This document shows, piece by piece, positions 27,626-37,302 of a stretch of DNA of 64,000 bases. Position 1 is the first letter of the stretch; the number at the start of each line of letters is the position of its first letter. Under the pieces are notes generated by a model. That model was not told where the DNA came from and did not search any database. It saw only the letters and a list, made by a program, of their open reading frames with translations. The position numbers and the translations under genes are program-made. The stretch covers positions 51,357,239 through 51,421,238 of the forward strand of contig OV884012.1 of NCBI GenBank assembly GCA_930367205.1. Direction: 5' to 3'. The DNA is from Acanthosoma haemorrhoidale. Lineage: Eukaryota; Arthropoda; Insecta; Hemiptera; Acanthosomatidae.

Positions 27626-27678
27626 ACTTTAAAAGGGAGTTTAGTTATTTTCTAAACTAATGAATTCCCTTTAAAAGT
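27626..27678. repeat. Small palindrome
   Basis: ACTTTAAAAGGGA at 27626 and TCCCTTTAAAAGT at 27666 are near-perfect reverse complements. The inner parts, GTTTAGTT and CTAAACTAA, also pair. This is a 53-bp foldback structure of unknown role, possibly the remnant of a tiny MITE. Confidence 0.6.
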
Positions 27679-27703
27679 AAATGCTAATAGCTTGATATTT
27701 TCA

Positions 27704-27766
27704 CGTCTCTCTCTCTCTCACTCTCTCTCTCTCTCTCTCTCTCTCGCTCGCTCTCTCTCTCTCTCC
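27704..27766. repeat. (CT)n microsatellite, interrupted
   Basis: CT dinucleotide repeats are broken by one CA and two CG interruptions. It is a second, shorter CT tract 3 kb from the one at 24.6 kb. Confidence 0.95.
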
Positions 27767-29199
27767 TCCCTCTTGGGAAGAACCCACCGTTAATTTGGAA
27801 CAATTAAGTAATTATTTTTGGAGTTAACTAAAACTAAAAATACTCTATTTTATTCCACTATAACAGAATAATTTTGATGTGAACCTCTTAAAAAATATGT
27901 AAAAAAAACAAACAAAGAATATATCCTGAAGGACGGAAATGAACTTTTGTTTCACCAATAAGCAAGAAGCACCCTCCAGAGAACTTTGGTGATTTCAGCC
28001 TTATAAGCTTGATAAACAATCTAGCTAAAATCTTAGCCAAGGTTACCCAAAATAAAATTATACCTATATTTAAAATCAACCACTAGCTAGCCATTTTGAA
28101 ATCGATAGGATGTGCAGAAAGTGTAGTGTCGTGGTTCTGCTCCTAGCTCAAATCGCGAGTGCAGTGGATCAGAATAGTGAAAGGATCATTGTCAAAATGA
28201 CAAAAATTGAGAAAGGGGTACCTCAAGTGTCAAATATGTCTGCTTTATTTTTTGAAATTTACATTATGTATAGGACAATATAAAATCAATAAGTATACCG
28301 ATGATGACGAAAATTTCTGAAGAGATAAATATGTATGTGAGAAGTCTACAGGCAAAGTGAGAGAAAAAATAAATAATTCACTTTAAGTTAAAACACAGAA
28401 TATACTAACTATCTTCGCACAATAAAAACAAAGTTACAACCGGGTAAATATAAACTTCAGGTTTATCGGAAATCTGATATTTACTATCCAATAGAAAACA
28501 ATCTCCAAACACATATATTCGAGAAGCGATAGGGTGAACAACTTTTCTATTTTTTGCCCCCTGCATAATTGTGGGGTGAATAACACATATATCATAGAAA
28601 CAATATAGACTGGAGAAACTGGACGCATTTACCCTGGAACTTTTCCAGGACAAGCTCACACACTTGTTGAACAGGCCTCCTCCTGCCAGGGCAGTTCATT
28701 AATCATTGCTCCATGGAGGGTACCTTTTTCGATGGAGTGTTCTTTATTTTGAGCGCAACTAAAATGGACAAGAAAAAACTTGGGAATGTAGAACTTTTAA
28801 ATAACCTAAAAAATCCTTCGTAGTTACATACTTTAAGTAAGTCAATCGTGGGAAAAATACCCTCATATAAATTGTCTAATGAGTAATTCCTTCTGATCTA
28901 CAAACAAACTAAAGTCACTAAACTATTTCATCAAAACCGATCTCATAAAATGAATACGGGCTGTGGGGCACAGCCCGAAAATTCAAATACATTTCCTCAT
29001 TCCAATCCTTGCAATTTCATTTTTTTAGGTAAAATAGTCAATGCACCATTATATGTCTCAAATTATATATTGCAGTACATATTTAGATATCCCTTTTCTT
29101 CCATATTTAATTTTCAAACTAAATTCCAGACTAACATATTCCATGAATTGATTCCTAGGCACAGGAGCCTCTTATTGTCTGTCTCTTTCGTATTCCACT
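27767..29199. other. Non-coding stretch
   Basis: No supported gene. Short frames at 27888-28079 and 28405-28659 (minus) lack motifs. Confidence 0.5.
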
Positions 29200-29424
29200 T
29201 ACTAGCTAACTGTACTTGTATGATATCAAAATTTTCAATTTTTCTTCTCCTTTATTCTTCAAAACTTTTATTAAATAGCACTTTAAACATGGGACGTGAA
29301 CATCCCGTGATCCCGTATAAGTCGGATTACAAAGAGAAATGAAGACAGTCTATTTCAAGAACTGGAGTTAGTCTTACGTTCCCGTTTCCTTCTCTTTATC
29401 ACATTTTACCTGGTGGCAAATAAC
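29200..29424 (+). repeat. Probable 5' LTR of the plus-strand gypsy element (left end approximate)
   Basis: It lies immediately before the primer-binding site and ends in TAAC/TAACT, as does the LTR at 37118-37302. A diverged alignment with that LTR runs through AAACATGGGACGTGAACATC and GACAGTCT. The left boundary could not be fixed because no second copy is present. Confidence 0.6.
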
Positions 29425-29442
29425 TGGTGCCGAAACCTGGGA
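29425..29442 (+). other. Putative primer-binding site
   Basis: TGGTGCCGAAACC follows the LTR end directly. The same sequence stands at the equivalent place in the minus-strand element (37117 downward). A TGG start pairs with the CCA end of a tRNA; which tRNA was not determined. Confidence 0.7.
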
Positions 29443-29535
29443 AGCTATCGTTTTTTTTTCTCTTTTATTTCGTGTCTCGTTTTTTTTTTATCTCGTTTTT
29501 TTCTCTCCTTTTTTTTGTTCTCTTATTTTACGGGA

Positions 29536-30684
29536 ATGCCGGAGGGAGTACTTAGACCAGGGGTGCTCAACACAGCAGCGGATATACCACAGCTCCCCCA
29601 AACAACTATGGCAGCCGCTCATGCCAATACTATGGCCTGGATGAAAATTCAGGTAATTACGGCTCAAGATGTGAGAAAATCGATCTCCGATCTGGAGAGA
29701 TTTAGCAGGAGGGACCGGGGAACTGAACCACCTCCTGAAGGGAGGTGACAGGCTGACGCGAATAGGAGGAAAACGAGCGGAAGACCTTATCACCGAAGGA
29801 GACGCTGAGTCGCTGAGACCCCATGGAGTACCGTAAAAGAACGGTTAAAGAAAGCGTTCGAAGGGGGAAGATGGATACCCGAAGAGGATATCTTCAAGAT
29901 GTTCCGGGAGATAAAGAAGCCCCACCAGACGAACGGCCAGTATACGGGAACACTCTTAGCGAGACACAATAGTATCACCGAGAAGATGAGGGAGTCCGTG
30001 AGCGCAGCCAAGGGTGAAGCAAAGATGGCGTTCCTGTCGACGATTTTAAAAGTGCAGTTGGCAAAGGATACAGGAAGAAAAGAGGGAATTCCTAGAGAGC
30101 GCACGTTCCTAGAATGTGCCCAGGAGATTGTGGACACTAGTGCCAGAGAAGAGAAAGTTACAGGCTATGAACAAGAGGTAGGCTGGAAGAGGGTATCTTA
30201 CAGAAGGCCCAAAACCATAGTCGCCTGGAGGAGAAAGGAGACGGGGTACGGCGGAAGAGAGGAACCGACGGTGGGAGACAGGAACCGAGCAATTGCAGGC
30301 CGTCCCAGGAGACGCGAGGAAATAAAATGCTATGAGTGCGGGAAAATAGGACACTTGGCAGCACAGAGCCCACGCACCAGGTGTTTCGAGTGTGGCACGG
30401 AGGGGCACGTAGCCAAGCAGTGCCTGTACATGAGCCGTCGAAGAAATGGAAATCGACCAGAGCCAATGAAGGTAAACGCTAAGAAGGTGCGGAGGAGGGA
30501 GAAGCCGCAGTCAGAGGCGTCAGAAACCTCTGAAATATCCGATAACGACAATGAGAGGGAGGAACCAGGAAGCGAAGCGGGCTGGGGGAGCAGCAGTGAT
30601 AAAAGAAGCGGTCGACGACCGGCGGATGATGGCTGGTTCCGCGGAGGATGGGCAGTCGACAGGAGGAGGGAGCTTGGCAGGTGA
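29536..30684 (+). pseudogene. gag pseudogene of the plus-strand gypsy element
   Basis: An ATG at 29536 opens a frame beginning MPEGVLRPGVLN, matching the gag start of the minus-strand element (MTESGVLRQPVLN). After about 70 codons the frame shifts, and roughly 30 residues present in the other copy are missing around 29820. The second frame (from about 29845) carries the GGRWIPEEDIF block, a basic region and two zinc knuckles at about 30330-30425. The second knuckle is a normal CCHC (CFECGTEGHVAKQC). In the first, the last cysteine is a serine (CYECGKIGHLAAQS), which should weaken zinc and RNA binding. Gag normally forms the particle and packages the RNA; this copy could not do so. Confidence 0.85.
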
Positions 30685-30689
30685 CAGAT

Positions 30690-32058
30690 ACGCGGAGATG
30701 GAAGAGCTACAGGAAATAGTCAACGATAAACGTCGTCAGATAATCTGGAAGACGCGAACAGCGGGACTGACGAAGATTGCTTGGAGCGATTACAACAGAT
30801 CCACAACAACGACCATCTGGTCGCAGCCGGGAGTAAAACTGGACCAGATCTGCCGCCTACTCTACGAAGCTTCCAAGCCGGGGAAAACGCACTATATCTA
30901 TATAGGGAGCGGGATCATTTGGAGAAAATTAAGAGTTTATGGCGAGCGGAGCGCATCGGGATTGACCGGACGTTCGTGCGATGCACGATGATGGTGGTAA
31001 CGGTCACGTATGATACCATGAAAAAAGAAATTACGCTTATTATTATTATTATTATTATTGGTGGTATGCAAGGTAAAACGAATCATCGCGGGGGGAACAG
31101 GAAACAGCATGCATTGAAGCGCAGGTATTTCTGGTGGGGAATGCGCAAAACCATCGAGGAGACGATAGGAGCGTGCGAGATCTGTCATCGGACGAAGTAC
31201 GATCGATACCCACCGATAGGAACGCAACTAGAGACCCCCACGGCACAGACACCCCTGACTGACCTGCAAACGGACACTTTTACTTGGAAGGGCCACAAGT
31301 GGATAACCGTCGTTGATCTATTCAGTAAGGTGGCCATGGCATACCCCGTCCACGAAAATTCGTCAGAGGCCGTATTAGGAGCACTGCGCATGTGGTTTCA
31401 TTTTTATGGTGTCCCCGACCGAATAGCATCAGATGGTGGCAGGGAATTTGACAACGCCGACATAAGAGAGCAGATGAAGTTGCTGGATGTCAGATGGCAT
31501 GTCTACATCCCGGGACACCCAAAGAGCAGGGGCGGAATTGAGCGTCTCCACAGTACCCTGGGGGATTATCTCCGCGTCTATCATACCGAAAAGGGATTGG
31601 AGCTGGCTGAGACTATGCGGTGATAGGATAGCTTACAATCACTCGATACACACGGCTACGGGGTTCTCACCATTCGAGACTCTTTTCGGCCTGCGGGGAC
31701 GTCGCCGAGACACCAGAGGAACGAGGGAGAGAGACGAGACGGCCACACTCCTCGTCAACAACCACGTGGAGTTGGGGAAACTCTGGGGGAAGGCCTACGC
31801 GAGGATTACGGCCGAAAACGTAGGAAAGTCGAAGGTCGCGTCACAATAGGGACCACCATATACCGCAAGATTGCATTGAACCGGGGTAAAGAGCTGATCC
31901 GTTACGAGGGCCCCTTTAGTGTGGTCGTGATTCGCGAACACAATATCGTAACCATACAGGGTGTTCGCGAACCGCGGGAGCGTAGGAACGTGCATGTAGA
32001 GCAGCTGAAGATAACAGCGGGGACATCCTCCCAGCGAGGGTCTTGGGTAACGCCCTAA
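30690..32058 (+). pseudogene. Integrase pseudogene of the plus-strand gypsy element
   Basis: It begins with the pre-integrase linker (EELQEIVNDKRRQIIWK), joined to the gag tail where protease, RT and RNase H should be. The frame shifts near 30925. An HHCC zinc-binding module follows: HRG and CEIC are present, but the first histidine of the other copy is a methionine here, beside a run of isoleucines encoded by a TTA microsatellite. The catalytic core keeps D, D and E (QTDTF, ASDGGREF, GGIERLHST) with exactly 35 residues between the second and third, typical of DD35E integrases. Further breaks occur near 31615 and 31850-31875. The C-terminal region ends at 32058, close to the end of the homologous protein. 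Confidence 0.85.
31037..31059. repeat. (TTA)n microsatellite inside the integrase frame
   Basis: 23 bp of TTA repeat is translated as a run of eight isoleucines just before the zinc-binding histidines of integrase. The minus-strand copy has only TLAYHQG here. Confidence 0.95.
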
Positions 32059-32092
32059 CCCCCATACACTCCTCACTCCAGATCATAAATCT

Positions 32093-32204
32093 GTATAAGA
32101 CTGCTTTATTCATAGCTCTTAATCCCATACACATACACTCGGAATGTTTACATCCCGATGTTTTGGTATTAAGACTGCGTACCAACAGTGCCCAGGCCTT
32201 AACT
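32093..32204 (-). repeat. 3' LTR, truncated
   Basis: 111 of 112 bases match 37191-37302. The remaining 73 bp of the LTR, the U5-side end, are absent; the repeat stops at 32093 next to the end of the plus-strand element. It includes the AATAAAG-like polyadenylation signal (minus strand, GAATAAAGCAG). Confidence 0.92.
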
Positions 32205-32214
32205 CCCCCCCGCC
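32205..32214 (-). other. Polypurine tract
   Basis: On the minus strand GGCGGGGGGG stands directly before AGTTAAGG, the first bases of the LTR. This is the expected place for the plus-strand primer in reverse transcription. Confidence 0.75.
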
Positions 32215-32538
32215 AGTTTACGCACACTCCCTCGTAAACTCTAAGTCCGACCCGAGTGTACAATCAGGTGGCTCGGGTTCTTAAGGGCCAAGGCCAGCGC
32301 ACCCAATACACAATCTATAATCCATCACACTACTAAAGACACATTTAAACAAGTCAAATAAAATATAAATGTACAAAACAAAATAATAAAACCTCCTATA
32401 AAATAATAATACTATAAAAACTAAGAACAGAACTCTCTGTCTGAATGTCACATATATTAAAAATATGACCTATAACCACACAATTACTTGCTTCGTGTCG
32501 GATCGAGGACACACCCGTTTACTCACGCTCCCCCCCCC
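32215..32538 (-). other. Untranslated stretch between integrase stop and 3' LTR
   Basis: About 320 bp, AT-rich in the middle. A second run of ten G (minus strand, 32530-32539) follows the integrase stop directly; the alignment of LTR ends shows the true LTR border is at 32204 instead. No env-like frame is visible. Confidence 0.6.
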
Positions 32539-33342
32539 CTAGAGTGGGAGTTTAAGTTGTTCAATATGAACCGTCCGCCGTTTCCTTGGGTGGTCCACAC
32601 TCTCGATAGTTACAAGATTGTGTTCTCGGATCACAACAACCTTGAAAGGGCCTTCATATCGGACCGGCTCTTTACTCCGATTCGAACCTAATTTCCTATA
32701 AACGACGGTCCCGATCGTAATCGACCCCATTCTGTCCCGGACTTTCATATTTGCCCTCGCAACGCGTTTGGTTTTTTCCCCCGATATACGATCGCGCACT
32801 GTACGCCACATTTTTCCCAGCCGCATGTGGGTATTCACGAGCTGTTCCGTGCTCCCTTCATCCGCCACCGTCTCTGCCCAATTTCGCGGTCTCGCGCGTA
32901 ACCCAAAGATAATTTCAAACGGCGCAAATCCCGTGGTGGTGTGAATTGAGTGGTTATACGCAACCACCGCCATTGGCATCGCAACATTAGCTGACAGCCC
33001 CTTATCGACCTGGTATACCCGCAGGTGATCGCTGAGGGTGCTGTGCAGGCGCTCAACGTTTCCTCTACTTTTGGGATGTCCCGGGGTATTAATATGCCAT
33101 ACCATGTCTCTATTTTTCATCTAAGCGCGAACTTTGGCGTTGTCGAACTCTCTCCCACCATCCGACGAAATGCGCTCGGGGATGCCATAAAATTGGAACC
33201 ACAAGTTGACGGCTTGCAGAATAGCGTCTGACGATTTGTCCCGCACCTCGTATGCCATAGCCACCTTACTAAATGTGTCAATTGTAGTGACCCATTTGAA
33301 TCCACGCCACGTAAACGTGTCGATCTGTAAATCGATCAGTGA
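32539..33342 (-). pseudogene. Integrase catalytic core and C-terminal part of the minus-strand gypsy element
   Basis: The frame continues without shift from the upstream pol frame after an amber stop at 33345-33343. It carries the catalytic residues in QIDTF, SSDGGREF and NVERLHST, so the D,D,E triad is present. A second amber stop at 33123-33121 interrupts it between the second D and the E. The C-terminal domain contains the block GPFKVVVIREHN and ends KRRTVHIEQLKLPL before TAG at 32541-32539. Integrase would insert the DNA copy into the host genome. The two in-frame TAG codons are the only breaks in this part; they are most simply point mutations, although nothing rules out suppression. Confidence 0.9.
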
Positions 33343-35142
33343 CTATTCTGTTGTGGGTGTCTCCTCCTGTCGTCCCTGTGGTGGATGGCGGTCATATTTT
33401 GTTTTCAGGCAGATTTCACAAGCCCCTATGATCTCCTGGATGGTCTGCCGCATCCCCCACCAAAAATATCTCCGCTGTAGCGCCTGCGTTGTCTCTTGCA
33501 CGCCACGGTGATTCGTCTTCCCCTGGTGGTACGCAAGTGTGACCTCCCGCTGTTGCTCCACGTCACGCAACGTCTGAACCGCCGATAGGCACCTTATAAA
33601 CGTGCGGTCAATTCCTAATTGCTCGCTCTGCCACAATCTTCTAATTTTCTCCCAAATCGTCGCGTTACCGACAAATAGGTGGTACGTTTTTCCCGGTTTG
33701 GAGGCATCTTTCACTGCCTGGCAAATTTGCTCTAGCCTCACTCCCGGCTCCGACCAGATCGTCGAAATTGTGCTTCGACCGTATTCGTCGTACGTCACCA
33801 TCATCAGGCCCGAAGTTTTTGTCTTCCAAATGATTTGGTGACGTTTGTCATTGATAATCTCCTCAGACGTTCCCATGTCTCGTGGTCTTTCTCCAACAGA
33901 CTCTTCTGATGTGGGGCTATCTCTCGCGCCACCATCTTCCCGCAGATCGGTACTTCCTGCTTCTCCTGGCGTCCACTCCGCAAGGAATTGTCGACTACCC
34001 CCTGATTTCTCGCCATCCTCAAGAGCATTAGTCATAATGGCACGCGACAGCCAGTCTGCCACGACATTATCCTTCCCTGGCTTATACACAATCTCCATAT
34101 TGTATTGCGACAGAAACTTCTTCCACCGTGTCACGCGTGCGGATGATTCCTTTAATTTCCCCACCCAGTGCAGCGGTCTGTGATCGGTGTGGACTTTAAA
34201 TTTTCTCCCAAATACGTATGGGCGGAAGTGACCAATGGCCCAGATGATACCCAGTAGTTCCCTTTCGAGGGCACTGTACCTCGCCTCCGTGTCAGTTAAC
34301 CTTCTGCTCGCATATGCTACCGGCCTCTCCCCGTCGATTCCCTCCTGGGGCAATATCGCTCCCAAGGCGTACTCACTTGCGTCCGTTGTGACAGTAAACG
34401 CCTTCTCAAATTTTGGAAACGCCAAGATAGGTGCTTCTTGCAACCGTTCCATACATTTCTGGATATTTTTCTCAATTAGCGGCGAGATTATCACTCGCGC
34501 TCCTTTGCGTATTAAATTACTAATAGGGACCAAGAATTCCGCCATATCCGGAACGAAACGGCGATAATAATTTAGCGTCCCCAACAACCGCCGAATGCCT
34601 TTAACATCTTTTGGCACCGCCATTCTCCGGATTGCATCTATTTTCATGGAGTCCGGTTGGACTCCCTGCCGAGATATAGTATGTCCCAGAAAACTAATGG
34701 TCTCCTGACCCAGGGACGACTTTTCTATCGATAATTTCAGCCCGAATTCCTTTAACCTCTTAAAAACACTCCGAAGGTGTTCTATATATTCCGGTTCGGT
34801 ACGGCTGAAGACTATGAGGTCGTCCATATAGATCTGGCAGATGTTCTCATCAATTCCCCTCAGGAGTTCATCCATTAGCCGCTGGAATGTTATCGGGGCG
34901 TTTTTTAAACCGAACGGCATCCTTGTAAACTCGTAATGACCTTCGAATAAAAACGCCGTCTTATGCTGATCATTCGCATTCAGTCTAATCGGGTGATATC
35001 CCGCTTTCAGATCTAACGTACTGAAGATTTTCGCTCCACTCACCCTATCCAGTATATCCTCAAAGCGTGGAATAGGATATTTCTCGTCTATTCTGTAATT
35101 ATCTTCTTCCTTGCCTGGTCTATTTTTTTTTTCACCGTCCAC
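33343..35142 (-). pseudogene. Pol: reverse transcriptase, RNase H, linker and integrase zinc module (minus-strand gypsy element)
   Basis: About 599 codons stay open. Reverse transcriptase occupies roughly residues 20-200, with the catalytic YMDDL at 105-109 (34816-34830). RNase H follows at about 245-370, with acidic residues in TTDAS (254), ALEREL (293), HTDHR (320) and VADWLSR (363). A linker of about 150 residues leads to the integrase HHCC module (H539, H545, C575, C578). The frame ends at an in-frame TAG. Its upstream border is a frameshift, not a natural start: the N-terminal part of RT lies in the overlapping frame at 35088-35810, and the two frames change over at a run of A bases (minus strand) at about 35126-35135. 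The short conserved block normally found just there looks eroded. Confidence 0.93.
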
Positions 35143-35810
35143 AGGGGACTATTGTACGGCAAAGTGCTATTTCTGATAATCCCTTGACGCTTTAATTCGT
35201 CGATTTCCCTCCGGATGTGTTGACGAAGTGCTTGAGGATATCGCCTTTCTTTAACGTATGTTACGCGCTCTACTTTTAGAGGTAACTCGTGCTCTGTCTT
35301 CCCCGTTGCTCCTAACAGATCTCCCTCAACGAAAAAAATGTCTCTAAATTCTTCACGCAGCCTCTCCCTCCAATCCTCTACTCTCTTTACCGCCCCAATT
35401 CGTACCTTTCCACATCGTACTGTCCCCTGACTCCGATACGTTAAATCCCCTAATCTAATCCTCCAGTTTTTCTCTTCGTTCATTATGCGCGCGCCTACCC
35501 GTCCTAACAAATCGCATCCCACAATTATTTGGTAGTCACGCGTCATCTCCTCTACGACGTGCACCGTTATTTCCCCTCCTACATTCGCCCATTTTTCTAG
35601 TCCTACCACCGCCTCCCCCCTCACTTCGCTAGGTCCCCCCAGAGTGAGTAGTTTACAATCACATACCTTAATCTGGTGTGTACTCGCTCCTCCACACAGC
35701 CTCTCTAGTGCACTACGCGACACTATCGTATTGGTGCTACCTGTGTCTACTAAGCACCTTTCCCCCTTCTCGAACTCAATCATTGGCAACTCGCACATCC
35801 CTTTCCGCAC
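35088..35810 (-). pseudogene. Pol: aspartic protease and start of reverse transcriptase (minus-strand gypsy element)
   Basis: The frame carries the retropepsin active-site motif LVDTGSTN at about residues 15-22 and continues through a protease domain of about 100 residues (including IIVGCDLLG). It then reaches the N-terminal RT region, with LRQHIRREIDELKRQGIIRNS and NSPLW. It runs out shortly after the A-rich frameshift site where the 33343-35142 frame takes over. Protease would process Gag-Pol in the particle. It follows gag in another frame, as expected if Pol was made by frameshifting or from a joined precursor, but the gag tail and this frame overlap poorly, so the natural junction is unclear. 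Confidence 0.9.
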
Positions 35811-35855
35811 TGTATTACATATTAGGATGTGGTCGCCTCTCTGCTGCCACTCTCC

Positions 35856-37013
35856 TCAGGTTTCTACGTGCCACTCCCATCGACGCGATTTATTCTTCTG
35901 CTTCTCCTGTTCTCCGCTCCTGTGGCGCCAGGGCTGGTCTCCATCAGTTTCCGATGTTCCCGATGAATCATCAGCTGACGATCCTGTGTCTCTGGGGGTT
36001 GATCTACGCCTCTCACGAACTTCTTGGGCGTTGACCTCCATAGGTTCTGCCTTATCGAATTCCCTTCTTCTGTATACGTACGGGCACTGTCTTGCAATAT
36101 GCCCTTCCTCACCGCACTCGAAACATTTCGTTCTAGGGCACTGTGCCACCAAGTGACTCGTCTTACCACATCCGTGGCACCTCCTCTCTTCTCTACGAGG
36201 CACATATCTAGGCCTTGCTCCTTTGAATTTCTTTTCTCCTGTCACCCCCCTATCTCTACCCGTAAACGCTGTTTCGGGTTTCTTCCATACGGTCTTTGGG
36301 GTCCTGATTTTTTTATAAACGACCCGGCTCCAGTCACTCTCGTCTTCTCGGATACGCAATTCTGCTTCCCTAGCGCTGGCGTCGATCATCGTTCTAGGAA
36401 AGACCGTTCGTGAGCGAATCCCTCTTTCCTTCCCGTTTCCTTGGCCAGCTGCACCTTCAATATTGTTGACAGGAAGCCCATCCGGCCTTCTACTTCTTCA
36501 GCGCTAAACGTCTCTCTCATCTTTTCAGTAACCTGCGGCATACTGTCCGTTACTCTGTCTCGGAGACCTCGTTTCCCGAAACATCTGGAAAATATCTTCC
36601 TCAGGGGTCCAACGCCCCCCTCCATACGCTTTCTTTAGTCGCGCCTTTACCACTTCCCATGTGGTTTCCTCGTCAGCTTGGATCTGATTCAGGATGCTTC
36701 TTTTTACTCGACATATCAAATCCGCGCTCAGTGATTCCGCGTCCCTGAGGTCCTGCCAATTGCCTTCCACCTTTGTCCCGATTAACGCTGTGAGGCGGTC
36801 TCCTCCCTTTAAAAAGTGATTAAGTTCACCCAGCTCACCTGTAAACTTCTCCAGATCCGAAATAGCTTTTCTTAGATCCTGGGTGTTCATAGCCTTCACC
36901 CTCATCAGGGCGAGTGCATTTGCGTGAGTCTCCGGTAGCAGGCCCACTCTCCTAGGTTCCGTCCCATCAACGATATTTAAGACGGGCTGTCTTAATACGC
37001 CACTTTCCGTCAT
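35856..37013 (-). pseudogene. gag of the minus-strand gypsy element, frameshifted
   Basis: The likely start is the ATG at 37013 (MTESGVLRQPVLN); the frame is also open upstream to the primer-binding site. The first part contains the capsid-like region ending GGRWTPEEDIFQMFRE. A frameshift near 36540 moves the frame, and a second break with a small deletion lies near 36388. The last frame has two intact CCHC zinc knuckles at about 36080-36180 (CHGCGKTSHLVAQC and CFECGEEGHIARQC), then an acidic, serine-rich tail ending at 35856. Gag would build the particle and bind the RNA through the knuckles. Comparison with the plus-strand copy makes the frameshifts clear. Confidence 0.88.
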
Positions 37014-37099
37014 ATCTTCTTCTATGTGTATCGATCTAAATCGGGCCACAACAAAATTTCCCCGAATTGTGTTCCTTAATTCTTCTCTATCTTCGTGGT

Positions 37100-37117
37100 T
37101 CCCGGGTTTCGGCACCA
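37100..37117 (-). other. Primer-binding site
   Basis: On the minus strand TGGTGCCGAAACCCGGGA follows the LTR end (GTTAAC) directly. It is nearly the same as at 29425 in the plus-strand element. Confidence 0.75.
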
Positions 37118-37302
37118 GTTAACGTTCGTGAGAACTAAAACAATAAAAAGATCGAGAAAGAGGTAATAGAAATGAATAGGGCAAGCGATAGTATAAGACT
37201 GCTTTATTCATAGCTCTTAATCCCATACACATACACTCGGAATGTTCACATCCCGATGTTTTGGTATTAAGACTGCGTACCAACAGTGCCCAGGCCTTAA
37301 CT
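37118..37302 (-). repeat. 5' LTR, full length (185 bp)
   Basis: It begins AGTTAAGG and ends CGTTAACT on the minus strand, with termini like those of gypsy-type LTRs. It includes GAATAAAG, a likely polyadenylation signal. 112 bp match the truncated 3' LTR at 32093-32204 with one difference. Confidence 0.9.

Larger units (their letters stand above)
29200..32058 (+). mobile_element. Defective Ty3/gypsy LTR retrotransposon, plus strand
   Basis: The order is LTR, primer-binding site, gag with CCHC zinc knuckles, then integrase. Protease, reverse transcriptase and RNase H are missing: the gag tail runs almost directly into the linker that precedes integrase in the neighbouring minus-strand element. 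The shared proteins are clearly homologous to that element but differ at many positions, so the two belong to different subfamilies. The element has several frameshifts and stops. Its 3' LTR is not seen; after the integrase end (32058) only about 35 bp separate it from the truncated LTR of the opposing element. The start at 29200 is approximate. Confidence 0.85.
32093..37302 (-). mobile_element. Nearly complete Ty3/gypsy LTR retrotransposon, minus strand
   Basis: Reading the minus strand from 37302: an LTR of 185 bp (AGTTAAGG to GTTAACT), a primer-binding site, gag with two CCHC knuckles, protease with DTGST, RT with YMDDL, RNase H, integrase with HHCC and DD35E, a G-rich polypurine tract, and a truncated second LTR. 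The order PR-RT-RH-IN places it in the Ty3/gypsy group. No env frame is seen between the integrase stop and the 3' LTR. The 112 bp shared by the LTRs differ at one base, which suggests a fairly recent insertion, yet gag and pol carry frameshifts and two amber stops. It is more GC-rich than the surrounding DNA. Confidence 0.93.

Noticed and set aside
29488..30723. Several 65-115 codon frames on the minus strand across the gag region
   Set aside because: They are shadows of the plus-strand gag frame.
32043..32263. Possible env or accessory frame after the plus-strand integrase
   Set aside because: The frames here are short, overlap the LTR of the opposing element and show no signal peptide or envelope motif.
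32529..32541. G run directly after the integrase stop as the polypurine tract
   Set aside because: LTR alignment shows the LTR border at 32204, next to another G-rich tract, so this run is not adjacent to an LTR.
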